DNA of 64,000 nucleotides from Streptomyces lacrimifluminis (GCF_014646095.1 NZ_BMMU01000030.1:31325-95324); one strand, 5' to 3'. Positions 1-8,089 are shown, counted from the first letter of the stretch. Numbers and translations are program-made. The notes: generated by a model not told the origin, from the sequence alone.

Positions 1-278
1 CGCCCGGCAAGGTGATGCCCAAGCTGATGCGCCCCGGCATCCGTATCGGCGAGCCGCTCGACTTCAGCCGGTACCAGGGCATGGAACACGACCGCTTCGT
101 GCTCCGGGCCGTGACCGACGAGGTCATGTACGAAATTATGAAGCTCTCCGGCCAGGAGTACGTCGACATCTACGCCTCGGCCGCCAAGCGTCAGATCGCG
201 GAAGCGCTGAAGGCGGAGAAACTGGCGGAGAAGCAGGCGCAGAAGGCCCTGGAGAAGGAACGTTCGGGCACCAAATAG
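1..278 (+). CDS. 1-acyl-sn-glycerol-3-phosphate acyltransferase, C-terminal end (5' truncated by window edge)
   Basis: Only the last 92 or so codons are present; the frame is open from base 3 and stops at 276-278. The tail reads PGKVMPKLMRPGIRIGEPLDF and ends in a Lys/Glu/Ala-rich helix, as in actinobacterial PlsC-like lysophosphatidate acyltransferases, which add the second acyl chain in phospholipid synthesis at the membrane. The catalytic HX4D motif lies upstream of the window, so the assignment rests on the C-terminal part alone. The next gene (histidine kinase) follows after a short gap on the same strand. Confidence 0.7.
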   Translation, partial: PGKVMPKLMRPGIRIGEPLDFSRYQGMEHDRFVLRAVTDEVMYEIMKLSGQEYVDIYASAAKRQIAEALKAEKLAEKQAQKALEKERSGTK

Positions 279-312
279 CAGTACCGGGGGCGGGTTCGGG
301 GTGGGCGGGGAC

Positions 313-1563
313 ATGGCTGTACGTGAGAAAACCGGGCGGGAGAAGGCCGGGCGACCGACGATCATGCGGATGTCGGTCGAGCAGCCGCTGTGGCGTGCGC
401 TGGCCGGCTACCGGGTGCTCACCATGCTGTACGCGGTGGGCTTCTTCGCCACCGCCTACGACGGGTTCCAGCGTGTCTGGGTCGCCGTCGCCTACTACGT
501 CGTCCTGGTCGTCTGGACCCTGGCCACCCTGCCCTGGGTCGCCAACGCGGCCAGCTGCACCAAGCGCTTCCTCGCCGCCGACCTCACGATCGCCCTCACC
601 GGCATCCTCCTCACGCCCCTCGCCGACACCCACGAACGCATCCAGTCGGGCGGCCCGACCCTGCCGTCGATATGGACCGCGGGCTCCGTCCTGGCCTTCG
701 CGATCAAGGGCGGCTGGCGCTGGGCGGCCCTCGCCTCGACGCTGGTCGCCGTGGTGAACCTGGTCGAGCGCGGCACCCCGGCCCGCGACACCATCCACAA
801 CGTGATCCTGGTGTGGGTCGCCTCCATCGCCATCGGGTACGTCGTCGAGGTAGCCCGCGCCTCCGAGCGCATCCTTGCCCGCGCCCTGGAGATCGAGGCC
901 GCGACCCGTGAACGGGAGCGCCTCGCCCGGGACATCCACGACAGCGTCCTCCAGGTACTGGCGATGGTGCAGCGGCGCGGCGCCGTGCTCGGCGGCGAGG
1001 CCGGGGAACTGGGCCGGATGGCCGGCGAGCAGGAGGTCGCGCTGCGCGCCCTCGTCTCCGGCGGCCTCGCACCGGAGTCGCGTGAGTCGCCGTACGGCGA
1101 GGCCGTGCACGCGGCGGGGGAGTCCGAGCCGGACGCGTCGGACCCGGTGGACCTGCGCACCCTGCTCGTCCCGTACGCCACCTCGACGATCACCCTCTCC
1201 GAGCCGGGCGCGCCCGTGCCGCTCGCCCGGGCCGCCGCGAAGGAGCTGGCCGCGGCGGTCGGCGCCGCCCTGGACAACGTACGGAAGCATGTCGGGGAGG
1301 ACGCCCGCGCCTGGATCCTGGTCGAGGACGAGCCGACCTCCGTCGTCGTGACCGTGCGTGACGACGGGCCGGGCATCCCGGAGGGGCGGCTCGCCCAGGC
1401 CGAGGGCGAGGGGCGGCTCGGCGTGGCCCAGTCGATCCGTGGCCGGCTGCGCGACCTCGGCGGCGACGCCGAACTGATCTCGGTGCCGGGGCAGGGCACC
1501 GAGGTCGAACTGACGGTACCGAAAAACACCAGATCGGCACGGGGGAAGGCGGAGCGGCGATGA
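313..1563 (+). CDS. macS: Membrane sensor histidine kinase, MacS-like
   Basis: About 416 residues. The N-terminal half has several hydrophobic segments (roughly residues 30-170), so the sensor is membrane-embedded. A HisKA_3-type dimerisation segment follows, with ERLARDIHDSVLQ and phospho-acceptor His209. The GHKL ATPase domain has an N-box (DNVRKH), a G1 box (DDGPGIP) and a G2 box (GRLGVAQ). It overlaps the response regulator gene by ATGA, so the pair is translationally coupled. The ATG at 313 was chosen because a G-rich ribosome-binding stretch (302-309) precedes it; a GTG at 301 is an in-frame alternative. Position next to pfkA and trpEG matches the MacRS two-component system of S. coelicolor as I recall it, which controls morphogenic membrane-protein genes. 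The symbol rests on that memory plus the domain order. Confidence 0.8.
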   Translation: MAVREKTGREKAGRPTIMRMSVEQPLWRALAGYRVLTMLYAVGFFATAYDGFQRVWVAVAYYVVLVVWTLATLPWVANAASCTKRFLAADLTIALTGILLTPLADTHERIQSGGPTLPSIWTAGSVLAFAIKGGWRWAALASTLVAVVNLVERGTPARDTIHNVILVWVASIAIGYVVEVARASERILARALEIEAATRERERLARDIHDSVLQVLAMVQRRGAVLGGEAGELGRMAGEQEVALRALVSGGLAPESRESPYGEAVHAAGESEPDASDPVDLRTLLVPYATSTITLSEPGAPVPLARAAAKELAAAVGAALDNVRKHVGEDARAWILVEDEPTSVVVTVRDDGPGIPEGRLAQAEGEGRLGVAQSIRGRLRDLGGDAELISVPGQGTEVELTVPKNTRSARGKAERR

Positions 1564-2279
1564 CGGCCACCGGGAACGACGGCAAGGGCACGACCGTTGA
1601 CGAGGAAGGCGGCCGGGGCCCGCTGCGGGTGATGGTGGTGGACGACCACCCCATGTGGCGTGACGCTGTCGCCCGCGACCTGGCCGAGTCCGGGTTCGAC
1701 GTGGTCGCCACGGCGAGCGACGGCGAGCAGGCCGTACGCCGCGCCCGCGCCGTCGCACCGGACGTCCTCGTGCTCGACCTGAACCTGCCCGCCAAACCCG
1801 GCGTCCAGGTCTGCAAGGAACTGGTCGGGGCCAACCCCGCCCTGCGCGTCCTGGTCCTCTCGGCGAGCGGCGAGCACGCCGACGTACTGGAGGCGGTGAA
1901 GTCGGGCGCGACCGGCTACCTGCTGAAGTCGGCCTCGACGGAGGAACTGCTGGACGCGGTGCGCCGTACCGCGGTCGGCGACCCGGTGTTCACCCCGGGA
2001 CTGGCAGGCCTGGTCCTCGGCGAGTACCGACGGCTGGCCTCCGAGCCGGCCCCGGCCGCGGACGCCGACGAGCCCCGGGCCCCGCAGCTCACCGACCGCG
2101 AGACGGAGGTGCTGCGGCTGGTGGCCAAGGGACTCAGCTACAAGCAGATCGCCGAACGCCTGGTCATCTCCCACCGCACGGTCCAGAACCACGTCCAGAA
2201 CACCCTGGGCAAGCTGCAACTGCACAACCGGGTGGAACTGGTGCGGTACGCGATACAGCGCGGCCTGGACGACGAGTGA
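1560..2279 (+). CDS. macR: NarL/LuxR-family response regulator, MacR-like
   Basis: 239 residues. The receiver domain spans about 21-140, with acidic pocket DD (28-29), phospho-acceptor Asp73 in VLVLDLNLP and the conserved Lys123 in GYLLKS. An Ala/Pro/Asp linker leads to a LuxR-type helix-turn-helix (about 176-235, LTDRETEVLRLVAKG). The start codon overlaps the stop of the kinase gene (ATGA), so the two act as one system. It should bind inverted-repeat operators as a phosphorylated dimer. A candidate site with the published MacR consensus is present further along in this window (22266-22281). Confidence 0.85.
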   Translation: MTATGNDGKGTTVDEEGGRGPLRVMVVDDHPMWRDAVARDLAESGFDVVATASDGEQAVRRARAVAPDVLVLDLNLPAKPGVQVCKELVGANPALRVLVLSASGEHADVLEAVKSGATGYLLKSASTEELLDAVRRTAVGDPVFTPGLAGLVLGEYRRLASEPAPAADADEPRAPQLTDRETEVLRLVAKGLSYKQIAERLVISHRTVQNHVQNTLGKLQLHNRVELVRYAIQRGLDDE

Positions 2280-2361
2280 GAAGAGTACGGAGCCTCGACG
2301 CCGAGTGAGGCGCGCGTCACACTGATCCTTCGTCAGGAACCCGCGGCGAAGGGACACTTCC

Positions 2362-3390
2362 ATGCGCGTCGGAGTACTGACCGGAGGCGGCGACTGCCCC
2401 GGGCTCAACGCCGTCATCCGGGCCATCGTCCGTAAGGGCGTACAGGAGTACGAGTACGACTTCGTCGGCTACCGGGACGGCTGGCGGGGTCCGCTGGAGG
2501 GCATCAGCGTGCGCCTCGACATCCCCGCCGTGCGCGGCATCCTCCCGCGCGGCGGCACCATCCTCGGCTCCTCACGGACCAACCCCCTCAAGCAGGAGAA
2601 CGGCATCGCCCGCATCCGGGAGAACCTCGCCGCGCAGGAGGTCGACGCGCTCATCGCGATCGGCGGCGAGGACACCCTCGGCGTCGCGGCCCGCCTCACC
2701 GACGAGTACGGGGTGCCGGTCGTCGCCGTACCGAAGACGATCGACAACGACCTGTCCGCCACCGACTACACCTTCGGCTTCGACACCGCGGTCGGCATCG
2801 CGACGGAGGCGATCGACCGACTGCACACCACCGCCGAGTCGCACATGCGCGTCCTCGTCTGCGAGGTGATGGGCCGGCACGCCGGCTGGATCGCCCTCCA
2901 CTCCGGCCTCGCCGGCGGTGCCAACGTCATCCTCATCCCCGAACAGCGCTTCGATACCGAACAGGTGTGCGCCTGGGTGACCTCGCGCTTCAGCGCCTCG
3001 TACGCCCCGATCGTGGTCGTCGCGGAGGGCGCCATGCCCAAGGACGGCGACATGGTGCTGAAGGACCAGTCCCTCGACTCCTTCGGGCACGTGCGCCTGT
3101 CCGGCGTCGGTGAATGGCTGGCCAAGGAGATCGAGAAGCGGACCGGCAAGGAGGCGCGCACCACGGTGCTGGGCCATGTCCAGCGCGGGGGCACACCCAG
3201 CGCCTTCGACCGCTGGCTGGCCACCCGCTTCGGCCTGCACGCCATCGAGGCGGTCCGCGACGGCGACTTCGGCAAGATGGTCGCCCTGCGCGGCACGGAC
3301 ATCGCCCGCGTCCCGATCGCGGAGGCCACGGCGAAACTCAAGACGGTCGACCCGAAGCTGTACGAGGAGGCCGGCGTCTTCTTCGGCTGA
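2362..3390 (+). CDS. pfkA: 6-phosphofructokinase (group III PFK family)
   Basis: 342 residues, the usual length. It phosphorylates fructose 6-phosphate in glycolysis. The N-terminal GVLTGGGDCPGLNA loop binds the phosphoryl donor, GGEDT lies at 101-105 and PKTIDND at 124-130 carries the catalytic region. Asp104 and Lys125 are the residues that mark PPi-using or mixed-substrate enzymes. Streptomyces enzymes of this group have nevertheless been reported to use ATP, so donor choice cannot be read from sequence alone. A GAAGGGA ribosome-binding site precedes the ATG. The gene is followed by a strong hairpin between it and convergent trpEG. Confidence 0.95.
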   Translation: MRVGVLTGGGDCPGLNAVIRAIVRKGVQEYEYDFVGYRDGWRGPLEGISVRLDIPAVRGILPRGGTILGSSRTNPLKQENGIARIRENLAAQEVDALIAIGGEDTLGVAARLTDEYGVPVVAVPKTIDNDLSATDYTFGFDTAVGIATEAIDRLHTTAESHMRVLVCEVMGRHAGWIALHSGLAGGANVILIPEQRFDTEQVCAWVTSRFSASYAPIVVVAEGAMPKDGDMVLKDQSLDSFGHVRLSGVGEWLAKEIEKRTGKEARTTVLGHVQRGGTPSAFDRWLATRFGLHAIEAVRDGDFGKMVALRGTDIARVPIAEATAKLKTVDPKLYEEAGVFFG

Positions 3391-3396
3391 GCGCGC

Positions 3397-3426
3397 GGGG
3401 CGCCCGGGTGCGAGCCCGGGCGCCCC
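3397..3426. terminator. Bidirectional hairpin between pfkA and trpEG
   Basis: A perfect 12-bp stem, GGGGCGCCCGGG paired with CCCGGGCGCCCC across a 6-nt loop, lies between the convergent stops of pfkA (3390) and the anthranilate synthase gene (3433). There is no U-tract, as is common for Streptomyces terminators. Confidence 0.7.
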
Positions 3427-3432
3427 TCCGCC

Positions 3433-5313
3433 TCACCCCAGGGTGCCCGCACCCCGCAGCCGACCCATCAACTCCCGTACGACAGCAGCCCCGTTCAGCG
3501 AGAGCACCGACTCCGGATGGAACTGCACCCCGGCGAAACCGGGCCCCCGCAGCGCATGCACCTCCCCGCTCGCACTCCGGCTGACCTCGACCCCCTGCGC
3601 CGCCAGCTCCCTGCTCGCCTCGTCGTCGCAGTGCGCCACGAAGCTGTTGTAGAAGCCGACGGTCTCCGTCCGCCCGAACAGGTCGATCTCCGTCTGCGCG
3701 CCCTGGAACGGCACGTCCTTCCGGACGATCTCCAGCCCCAGCTCCGCCGCGATCAGCTCGTGCCCGAGGCAGACACCGAGGACGCCGTGCCGGTGCTCCC
3801 GGACGACCTCGGCGGTCAGTTCGCGCAGGAACCGCATCTTCGGGTCGGCCGGGTCACCCGGGTCGCCGGGGCCGGGCCCGAGCACCAACGGCCCCATGTG
3901 CCCTGCGACGGCCTCCCGCAGCCCCGGCTCGTCGTAGCGCCGCACGGTCACCTCCAAACCCGAGGACCGCAGGACGTGCGCGAGCATCGCCGTGAAGGTG
4001 TCCTCGGCGTCGACGACCAGGGCGTGCCCGGTCGGCTCCGCTGCCGTTGCGGTGGCTTCCCGCATCCGCAGCCAGAACGGCGCCAGCGAGGCCCGCCGCC
4101 CGTCCAGCGCCGCCCGCACCCTCGGATCGTCCGCGAGCCGCGGCCGTACGCCCGTCTCCCGGGGCGGCCCCGGCACCACACCCAGTGCCGCCAGCACCCC
4201 GGCCGCCTTCGCGTGGGTCTCGGCGACCTCGCCCGCCGGGTCCGAGCCACGGACGAGCGTGGCGCCGACCGGCACCCGCAGCCGTCCGTCCGGCGCGATG
4301 TCGGCGGTCCGGATGAGGATCGGCGAGTCGAGGGTCTGCGCCCCGCCGGCGTCCCGCCCGACGAGTGCCAAGGCCCCCGCGTAGTAGCCGCGCCCACCGA
4401 CCTCGTGCCGCTCGATCACCCGGCAGGCGTTCTGCACGGGCGACCCGGTGACGGTCGCCGCGAACATCGTCTCCTTCAGCACCTCCCGCACATCCAGCGA
4501 GGACCGCCCCCGCAACTCGTACTCCGTGTGCGCGAGATGGGCCATCTCCTTCAGCCGCGGCCCCACCACGACCCCGCCCATGTCGCCGACGGTGCACATC
4601 ATCTTGAGCTCCTCGTCGACGACCATCGACAGCTCCTCGATCTCCTTGCCGTCGGCGAGGAAACCGAGCAGGTGCTCGGGGGTGGGCCCCTCCGCCGGAT
4701 AGCGGTACGTGCCGCTGATCGGGTTCATGACCACGGTCCCGCCGGACATCCTGACGTGCACCTCGGGACTGGCGCCCACGAGGGTCCGCTCGCCGGTGTG
4801 CACCACGAACGTCCAGTACGCGCCCCGCTCCCCGACCAGCAGCCGCCGGAACAGGGCGAGGGCGTCGGCGCGTCCGAACCCCGGGATCTCGCCCTCGTAA
4901 GTCCGCCGGATGACGAAGTTCGCCCCCTCGCCCCGCCCGATCTCCTCCCGCAGCACCCGCCCGACGATGTCCGCGTACTCCTCGTCGCCGACGTCGAAGC
5001 CACCGCCCTCGACCCGCACGTCGTGCGCGGGAAGCTGGACCAGCGCCTCCTCCAGCGGGAGTTCGTACGTCTCCTCGGGCGTGAGCACCGTGAGCGGGGT
5101 GCCGTCGTCGCGGACGTCGAAGCCGCGCTCGCGGATCTGGCGGAAGGGGATGAGGGCGAGGCCCTCGTCGGGGATGTCGGCGAGCCGGTCGTACGTGGTC
5201 ACCGGGCCGAGCAGCAGTTCGACCACGGCCCCCGTTTCGGCGGCACGGCCGGGCGTGCGGCGGCGGAGCAGGGCGAACGGGCGGTTGTCGTGCAGGAGCC
5301 GGTCGAGTCGCAT
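3433..5313 (-). CDS. trpEG: Anthranilate synthase, fused TrpE-TrpG (PhzE-type architecture)
   Basis: 626 residues. It converts chorismate and glutamine to anthranilate, the first committed step of tryptophan synthesis. The N-terminal two-thirds is the chorismate-binding domain (NPISGTYRYP, KETMFAATVTGSPVQNA). The C-terminal third is a class I glutamine amidotransferase with the Cys nucleophile in GVCLGHE and His-Glu in GVQFHPES, so ammonia and chorismate chemistry are on one chain. The start at 5313 (MRLDRLLHDN) has AGAGGA upstream; the open frame runs further 5' but lacks family similarity there. A Trp-rich leader peptide and an attenuator lie just upstream, which supports tryptophan biosynthesis over a PhzE-like secondary role. 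The DAHP synthase gene is divergent from it. Confidence 0.92.
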   Translation of the reverse strand: MRLDRLLHDNRPFALLRRRTPGRAAETGAVVELLLGPVTTYDRLADIPDEGLALIPFRQIRERGFDVRDDGTPLTVLTPEETYELPLEEALVQLPAHDVRVEGGGFDVGDEEYADIVGRVLREEIGRGEGANFVIRRTYEGEIPGFGRADALALFRRLLVGERGAYWTFVVHTGERTLVGASPEVHVRMSGGTVVMNPISGTYRYPAEGPTPEHLLGFLADGKEIEELSMVVDEELKMMCTVGDMGGVVVGPRLKEMAHLAHTEYELRGRSSLDVREVLKETMFAATVTGSPVQNACRVIERHEVGGRGYYAGALALVGRDAGGAQTLDSPILIRTADIAPDGRLRVPVGATLVRGSDPAGEVAETHAKAAGVLAALGVVPGPPRETGVRPRLADDPRVRAALDGRRASLAPFWLRMREATATAAEPTGHALVVDAEDTFTAMLAHVLRSSGLEVTVRRYDEPGLREAVAGHMGPLVLGPGPGDPGDPADPKMRFLRELTAEVVREHRHGVLGVCLGHELIAAELGLEIVRKDVPFQGAQTEIDLFGRTETVGFYNSFVAHCDDEASRELAAQGVEVSRSASGEVHALRGPGFAGVQFHPESVLSLNGAAVVRELMGRLRGAGTLG

Positions 5314-5380
5314 CGTTCCTCTTCCATCGATCGATGACTGGATCAGTGATCGGGAGGAACGGCCGGCGCGGAAGTCCGCG

Positions 5381-5413
5381 AAAACACCGAAGGCCGCCCC
5401 TCGGGCGGCCTTC
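5381..5413 (-). terminator. trp attenuator hairpin with U-tract
   Basis: On the minus strand GAAGGCCGCCC pairs perfectly with GGGCGGCCTTC across a 3-nt loop (5389-5413) and is followed by GGTGTTTT. It sits between the leader peptide gene and trpEG, about 70 nt before the trpEG start. This is the layout of a classical transcription attenuator, with leader-peptide translation deciding whether the hairpin forms. Confidence 0.85.
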
Positions 5414-5435
5414 GCGAAGTCGTGCGTACGCGCAG

Positions 5436-5498
5436 TCAGTGGGCCGCCGGGTGAGCGGGCCACCACCAGTTCTGGTTCTGGGTCGAGTGCGCGAACAT
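5436..5498 (-). CDS. trpL: trp leader peptide with three consecutive Trp codons
   Basis: A 20-codon frame read on the minus strand: MFAHSTQNQN, then WWW, then PAHPAAH and stop. The three Trp codons are at 5460-5468. Its stop lies about 20 nt before the attenuator hairpin, so ribosome stalling at the Trp codons when charged tRNA-Trp is scarce would favour read-through into trpEG. A similar Trp-rich leader has been described ahead of the fused trpEG of S. venezuelae. An in-frame ATG at 5510 would add four residues. Confidence 0.88.
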   Translation of the reverse strand: MFAHSTQNQNWWWPAHPAAH

Positions 5499-5611
5499 GC
5501 GACGGACCATACACCACAGGCCGTGGACGGATCATGAACCGGCGCGCGGACCGGTCATTCCGCTGACCGGACCCGAACGAGCGAACCCCGTCTCACGTGA
5601 TGAGCAGGCGG

Positions 5612-5639
5612 TTGGACGCCCGACACGACCCCGTAATGT
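5612..5639 (+). promoter_or_regulatory. Candidate HrdB-type promoter giving a leaderless aroH mRNA
   Basis: TTGGAC (5612-5617) and TAATGT (5634-5639) are separated by 16 nt. A start 7-8 nt after the -10 box would fall at or next to the GTG at 5647, which has no convincing ribosome-binding site. This fits a leaderless transcript. Confidence 0.55.
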
Positions 5640-5646
5640 TGGGGCC

Positions 5647-6999
5647 GTGACCGTGAACGCTAAGACCAGCGCCAGCGCTGGCAACACCTGGCGAGACCTG
5701 CCCGCGGCGCAGCAGCCCGAGTACCCCGACACCGAGGCTCTGCGCGCAGTCGTTGCGGAGCTGGAGTCGTATCCCCCGCTTGTTTTCGCGGGCGAGTGCG
5801 ACCAGCTGCGCGCCCGGATGGCGGCCGTCGCCAAGGGAGAGGCGTTCCTCCTCCAGGGCGGCGACTGCGCGGAGTCCTTCGACGCCGTCGGCGCCGAGCA
5901 GATCCGCGCCAAGCTGAAGACCCTCCTCCAGATGGGCGCCGTCCTCACCTACGCGGCCTCCGTGCCGGTCGTGAAGGTCGGGCGGATCGCCGGCCAGTAC
6001 TCCAAGCCGCGTTCCAAGGGCACCGAGACCCGCGACGGCGTGACCCTGCCGACGTACCGCGGTGACTCGGTCAACGGCTTCGACTTCGACGAGGCGTCCC
6101 GGATCCCGGACCCCGAGCGGCTGAAGCGGATGTACAACGCGTCCGCCTCCACGCTCAACCTGGTCCGCGCCTTCACCACCGGCGGCTACGCCGACCTGCG
6201 CCAGGTGCACGCCTGGAACCAGGACTTCGTGAAGTCGTCCCCGTCCGGCCAGCGGTACGAGCAGCTGGCCCGCGAGATCGACAACGCGCTGAACTTCATG
6301 CGCGCCTGTGGCACGGACCCGGCCGAGTTCCAGACGGTCGAGTTCTACTCCTCGCACGAGGCGCTGCTGCTGGACTACGAGTCGGCGCTGACCCGCGTCG
6401 ACTCCCGCACCGGACGGCTGTACGACGTCTCGGCGCACATGGTGTGGATCGGTGAGCGCACCCGGCAGCTGGACGGCGCGCACATCGAGTTCGCCTCCCA
6501 GGTCCGCAACCCGATCGGCATCAAGCTCGGCCCGACGACGACGGCCGAGGAGGCGCTGCAGTACATCGAGCGCCTCGACCCGGACCGTGAGCCGGGCCGG
6601 CTGACCTTCATCGTCCGCATGGGCGCCGACAAGGTCCGCGACAAGCTGCCCGAGCTGGTCGAGAAGGTCACGGCGTCGGGTTCGACGGTGGCCTGGATCA
6701 CCGACCCGATGCACGGGAACACGTACGAGGCGGCCTCCGGTCACAAGACCCGCCGCTTCGACGACGTCCTCGACGAGGTCAAGGGCTTCTTCGAGGTTCA
6801 CAAGGAGTTGGGTACGCACCCCGGCGGTATCCATGTGGAGCTGACCGGTGACGACGTCACCGAGTGCGTGGGCGGCGGCGACGAGATCTTCGTCGACGAC
6901 CTGCACCACCGCTACGAGACGGCCTGCGACCCCCGCCTGAACCGCAGCCAGTCGCTCGACCTGGCGTTCCTGGTCGCGGAGATGTACCGGGACCAGTAG
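5647..6999 (+). CDS. aroH: 3-deoxy-7-phosphoheptulonate synthase, class II
   Basis: 450 residues, typical for the plant/actinobacterial class II DAHP synthases. It condenses phosphoenolpyruvate and erythrose 4-phosphate, the entry step of the shikimate pathway that supplies chorismate to the neighbouring trpEG product. Visible signatures are LLQGGDCAESF with the metal-binding Cys, the KPRS loop region, WIGERTRQLDGAH, and DPMHGNTYE with a metal-ligand His. The start VTVNAKTSA at 5647 was chosen by family length; upstream codons in frame are not conserved-looking. A strong terminator follows. Confidence 0.95.
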   Translation: MTVNAKTSASAGNTWRDLPAAQQPEYPDTEALRAVVAELESYPPLVFAGECDQLRARMAAVAKGEAFLLQGGDCAESFDAVGAEQIRAKLKTLLQMGAVLTYAASVPVVKVGRIAGQYSKPRSKGTETRDGVTLPTYRGDSVNGFDFDEASRIPDPERLKRMYNASASTLNLVRAFTTGGYADLRQVHAWNQDFVKSSPSGQRYEQLAREIDNALNFMRACGTDPAEFQTVEFYSSHEALLLDYESALTRVDSRTGRLYDVSAHMVWIGERTRQLDGAHIEFASQVRNPIGIKLGPTTTAEEALQYIERLDPDREPGRLTFIVRMGADKVRDKLPELVEKVTASGSTVAWITDPMHGNTYEAASGHKTRRFDDVLDEVKGFFEVHKELGTHPGGIHVELTGDDVTECVGGGDEIFVDDLHHRYETACDPRLNRSQSLDLAFLVAEMYRDQ

Positions 7000-7037
7000 C
7001 AGATCACCAGCTGTTGCGCCTCTTACCGGCGCGTGTC

Positions 7038-7080
7038 GTGGGGCGCGGATCACATACGATCCGCGCCCCACACCACTTTT
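7038..7080 (+). terminator. Rho-independent terminator after aroH
   Basis: A perfect 13-bp stem (GTGGGGCGCGGAT with ATCCGCGCCCCAC, loop 8 nt, 7038-7071) is followed by ACCACTTTT. It lies 38 nt after the aroH stop. Confidence 0.85.
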
Positions 7081-7099
7081 CGGGCCCCTGCGAGCCGGG

Positions 7100-7118
7100 T
7101 AAGGTTAGGTTTGCCTCA
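7100..7118 (+). promoter_or_regulatory. Iron box (DmdR1/IdeR-type operator) upstream of bfd
   Basis: The 19-mer TAAGGTTAGGTTTGCCTCA matches the IdeR/DmdR1 consensus TTAGGTTAGGCTAACCTAA at about 13-14 positions. It lies 67 nt before the bfd start, where an iron-dependent repressor would block transcription when iron is ample. That is the expected logic for a protein that helps release iron from bacterioferritin. Confidence 0.65.
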
Positions 7119-7184
7119 CCGGCCAAGCGGACATCCTGGTCTCGGTACGGCACGACCTTTGGACCCCGTCGGGAGGTGACCCGC

Positions 7185-7412
7185 GTGTACGTCTGCAACT
7201 GCTTCGGAGTGACCGAGACGCAGGTGAGGAAGCATGCGGCGGACGGCGCCTGCACGCCCCGGCAGATAGCGTCGGCCTGCAAGGCGGGCACGGACTGCGG
7301 CTCGTGCGTACGGCGCATCCAGGCACTGCTGGGCAGGGGCGCGTACCCGACCCGCGGACTCGTGGACGAGGGTCGGCCGGTCCGGGCTGAACAGTTGGAC
7401 GAGGCCGCCTAG
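7185..7412 (+). CDS. bfd: Bacterioferritin-associated ferredoxin
   Basis: 75 residues with the BFD-like [2Fe-2S] fold. The cluster ligands are visible as Cys4, Cys6, Cys38 and Cys41 (VCNC and DCGSC). It passes electrons to bacterioferritin so stored ferric iron can be released, and the bacterioferritin gene is convergent just 12 nt away. The GTG start (MYVCNCFG) is preceded by GGGAGG at 7171-7176. An iron box lies upstream. Confidence 0.92.
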   Translation: MYVCNCFGVTETQVRKHAADGACTPRQIASACKAGTDCGSCVRRIQALLGRGAYPTRGLVDEGRPVRAEQLDEAA

Positions 7413-7424
7413 CCTGGAGCGGGC

Positions 7425-7904
7425 TCAGCTCTCGGGTTGCTCGATGAGCTGCGCGATGTAGAGCGCCTCGCCGAGCTTCTCCACCAGTTCCAGCTGGGTG
7501 TCCAGGTAGTCGATGTGGTGCTCCTCGTCCGCGAGGATCGACTCGAAGATGTTCGCCGACGTGATGTCACCCTTGCCGCGCATGACCTCGATACCGCGCT
7601 TGAGGCGGTCGATCGCCTCGACCTCGACCTGCCGGTCCGCCTGGAACATCTCCGTGAGGGTCTGGCCCACCCGCACATGGAAGAGCCGCTGGTAGTTCGG
7701 CAGGCCGTCCAGGAACAGAATCCGGTCGGTGAGGAGCTCCGCGTGCTTCATCTCGTCGATGGACTCGTGTCGCGTGTACTTCGCGAGCTTCGTCCAGCCG
7801 AAGTTCTCCTGCATCTTCGCGTGCAGGAAGTACTGGTTGATCGCCGTGAGTTCGGCGGTCAGCTGCTCGTTGAGGAATTCGATGACCTCGGGGTCGCCCT
7901 GCAT
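7425..7904 (-). CDS. bfr: Bacterioferritin
   Basis: 159 residues, the standard subunit length of the 24-mer haem-containing iron store. The diiron ferroxidase ligands Glu18, Glu51, His54, Glu94, Glu127 and His130 are all present, as is Met52, the haem axial ligand. The start MQGDPEVIEFLN at 7904 has GGAAGGAACC upstream. The gene is convergent with bfd, so the pair covers iron storage and release. A 14-bp palindrome (7980-7993) lies in its upstream region. Confidence 0.96.
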   Translation of the reverse strand: MQGDPEVIEFLNEQLTAELTAINQYFLHAKMQENFGWTKLAKYTRHESIDEMKHAELLTDRILFLDGLPNYQRLFHVRVGQTLTEMFQADRQVEVEAIDRLKRGIEVMRGKGDITSANIFESILADEEHHIDYLDTQLELVEKLGEALYIAQLIEQPES

Positions 7905-7979
7905 CGCGGCGGTTCCTTCCAAGCGGGGGAGTGGGGTGGTTGCCGCCGAATGATTGCATCGCCGCCGAAGATCGTCCAG

Positions 7980-7993
7980 TAAGTGCGCACTTA
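7980..7993. promoter_or_regulatory. Perfect 14-bp palindrome between bfr and the molybdopterin oxidoreductase gene
   Basis: TAAGTGCGCACTTA is self-complementary. It sits 76 nt upstream of bfr (-) and about 97 nt upstream of the + strand gene at 8090, inside a 185-nt divergent intergenic region. Size and position suit a dimeric regulator's operator; the regulator is unknown. Confidence 0.4.
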
Positions 7994-8089
7994 GTAAGTA
8001 AGGGCAGGCTTAGTCCATGTTATCCGGACTTGACGGAGTCTGGACTGGCCTGGTCATGCGCACTCTCCCTGGTCTGTCAGGATGGAGTC

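Noticed and set aside
495..2426. 643-codon minus-strand frame opposite macS and macR
   Set aside because: Antisense shadow without start signal or motifs.
7990..8016. Possible second iron box near bfr (TAAGGGCAGGCTTA)
   Set aside because: Too few matches to the consensus compared with the site at 7100; not reported as a feature.
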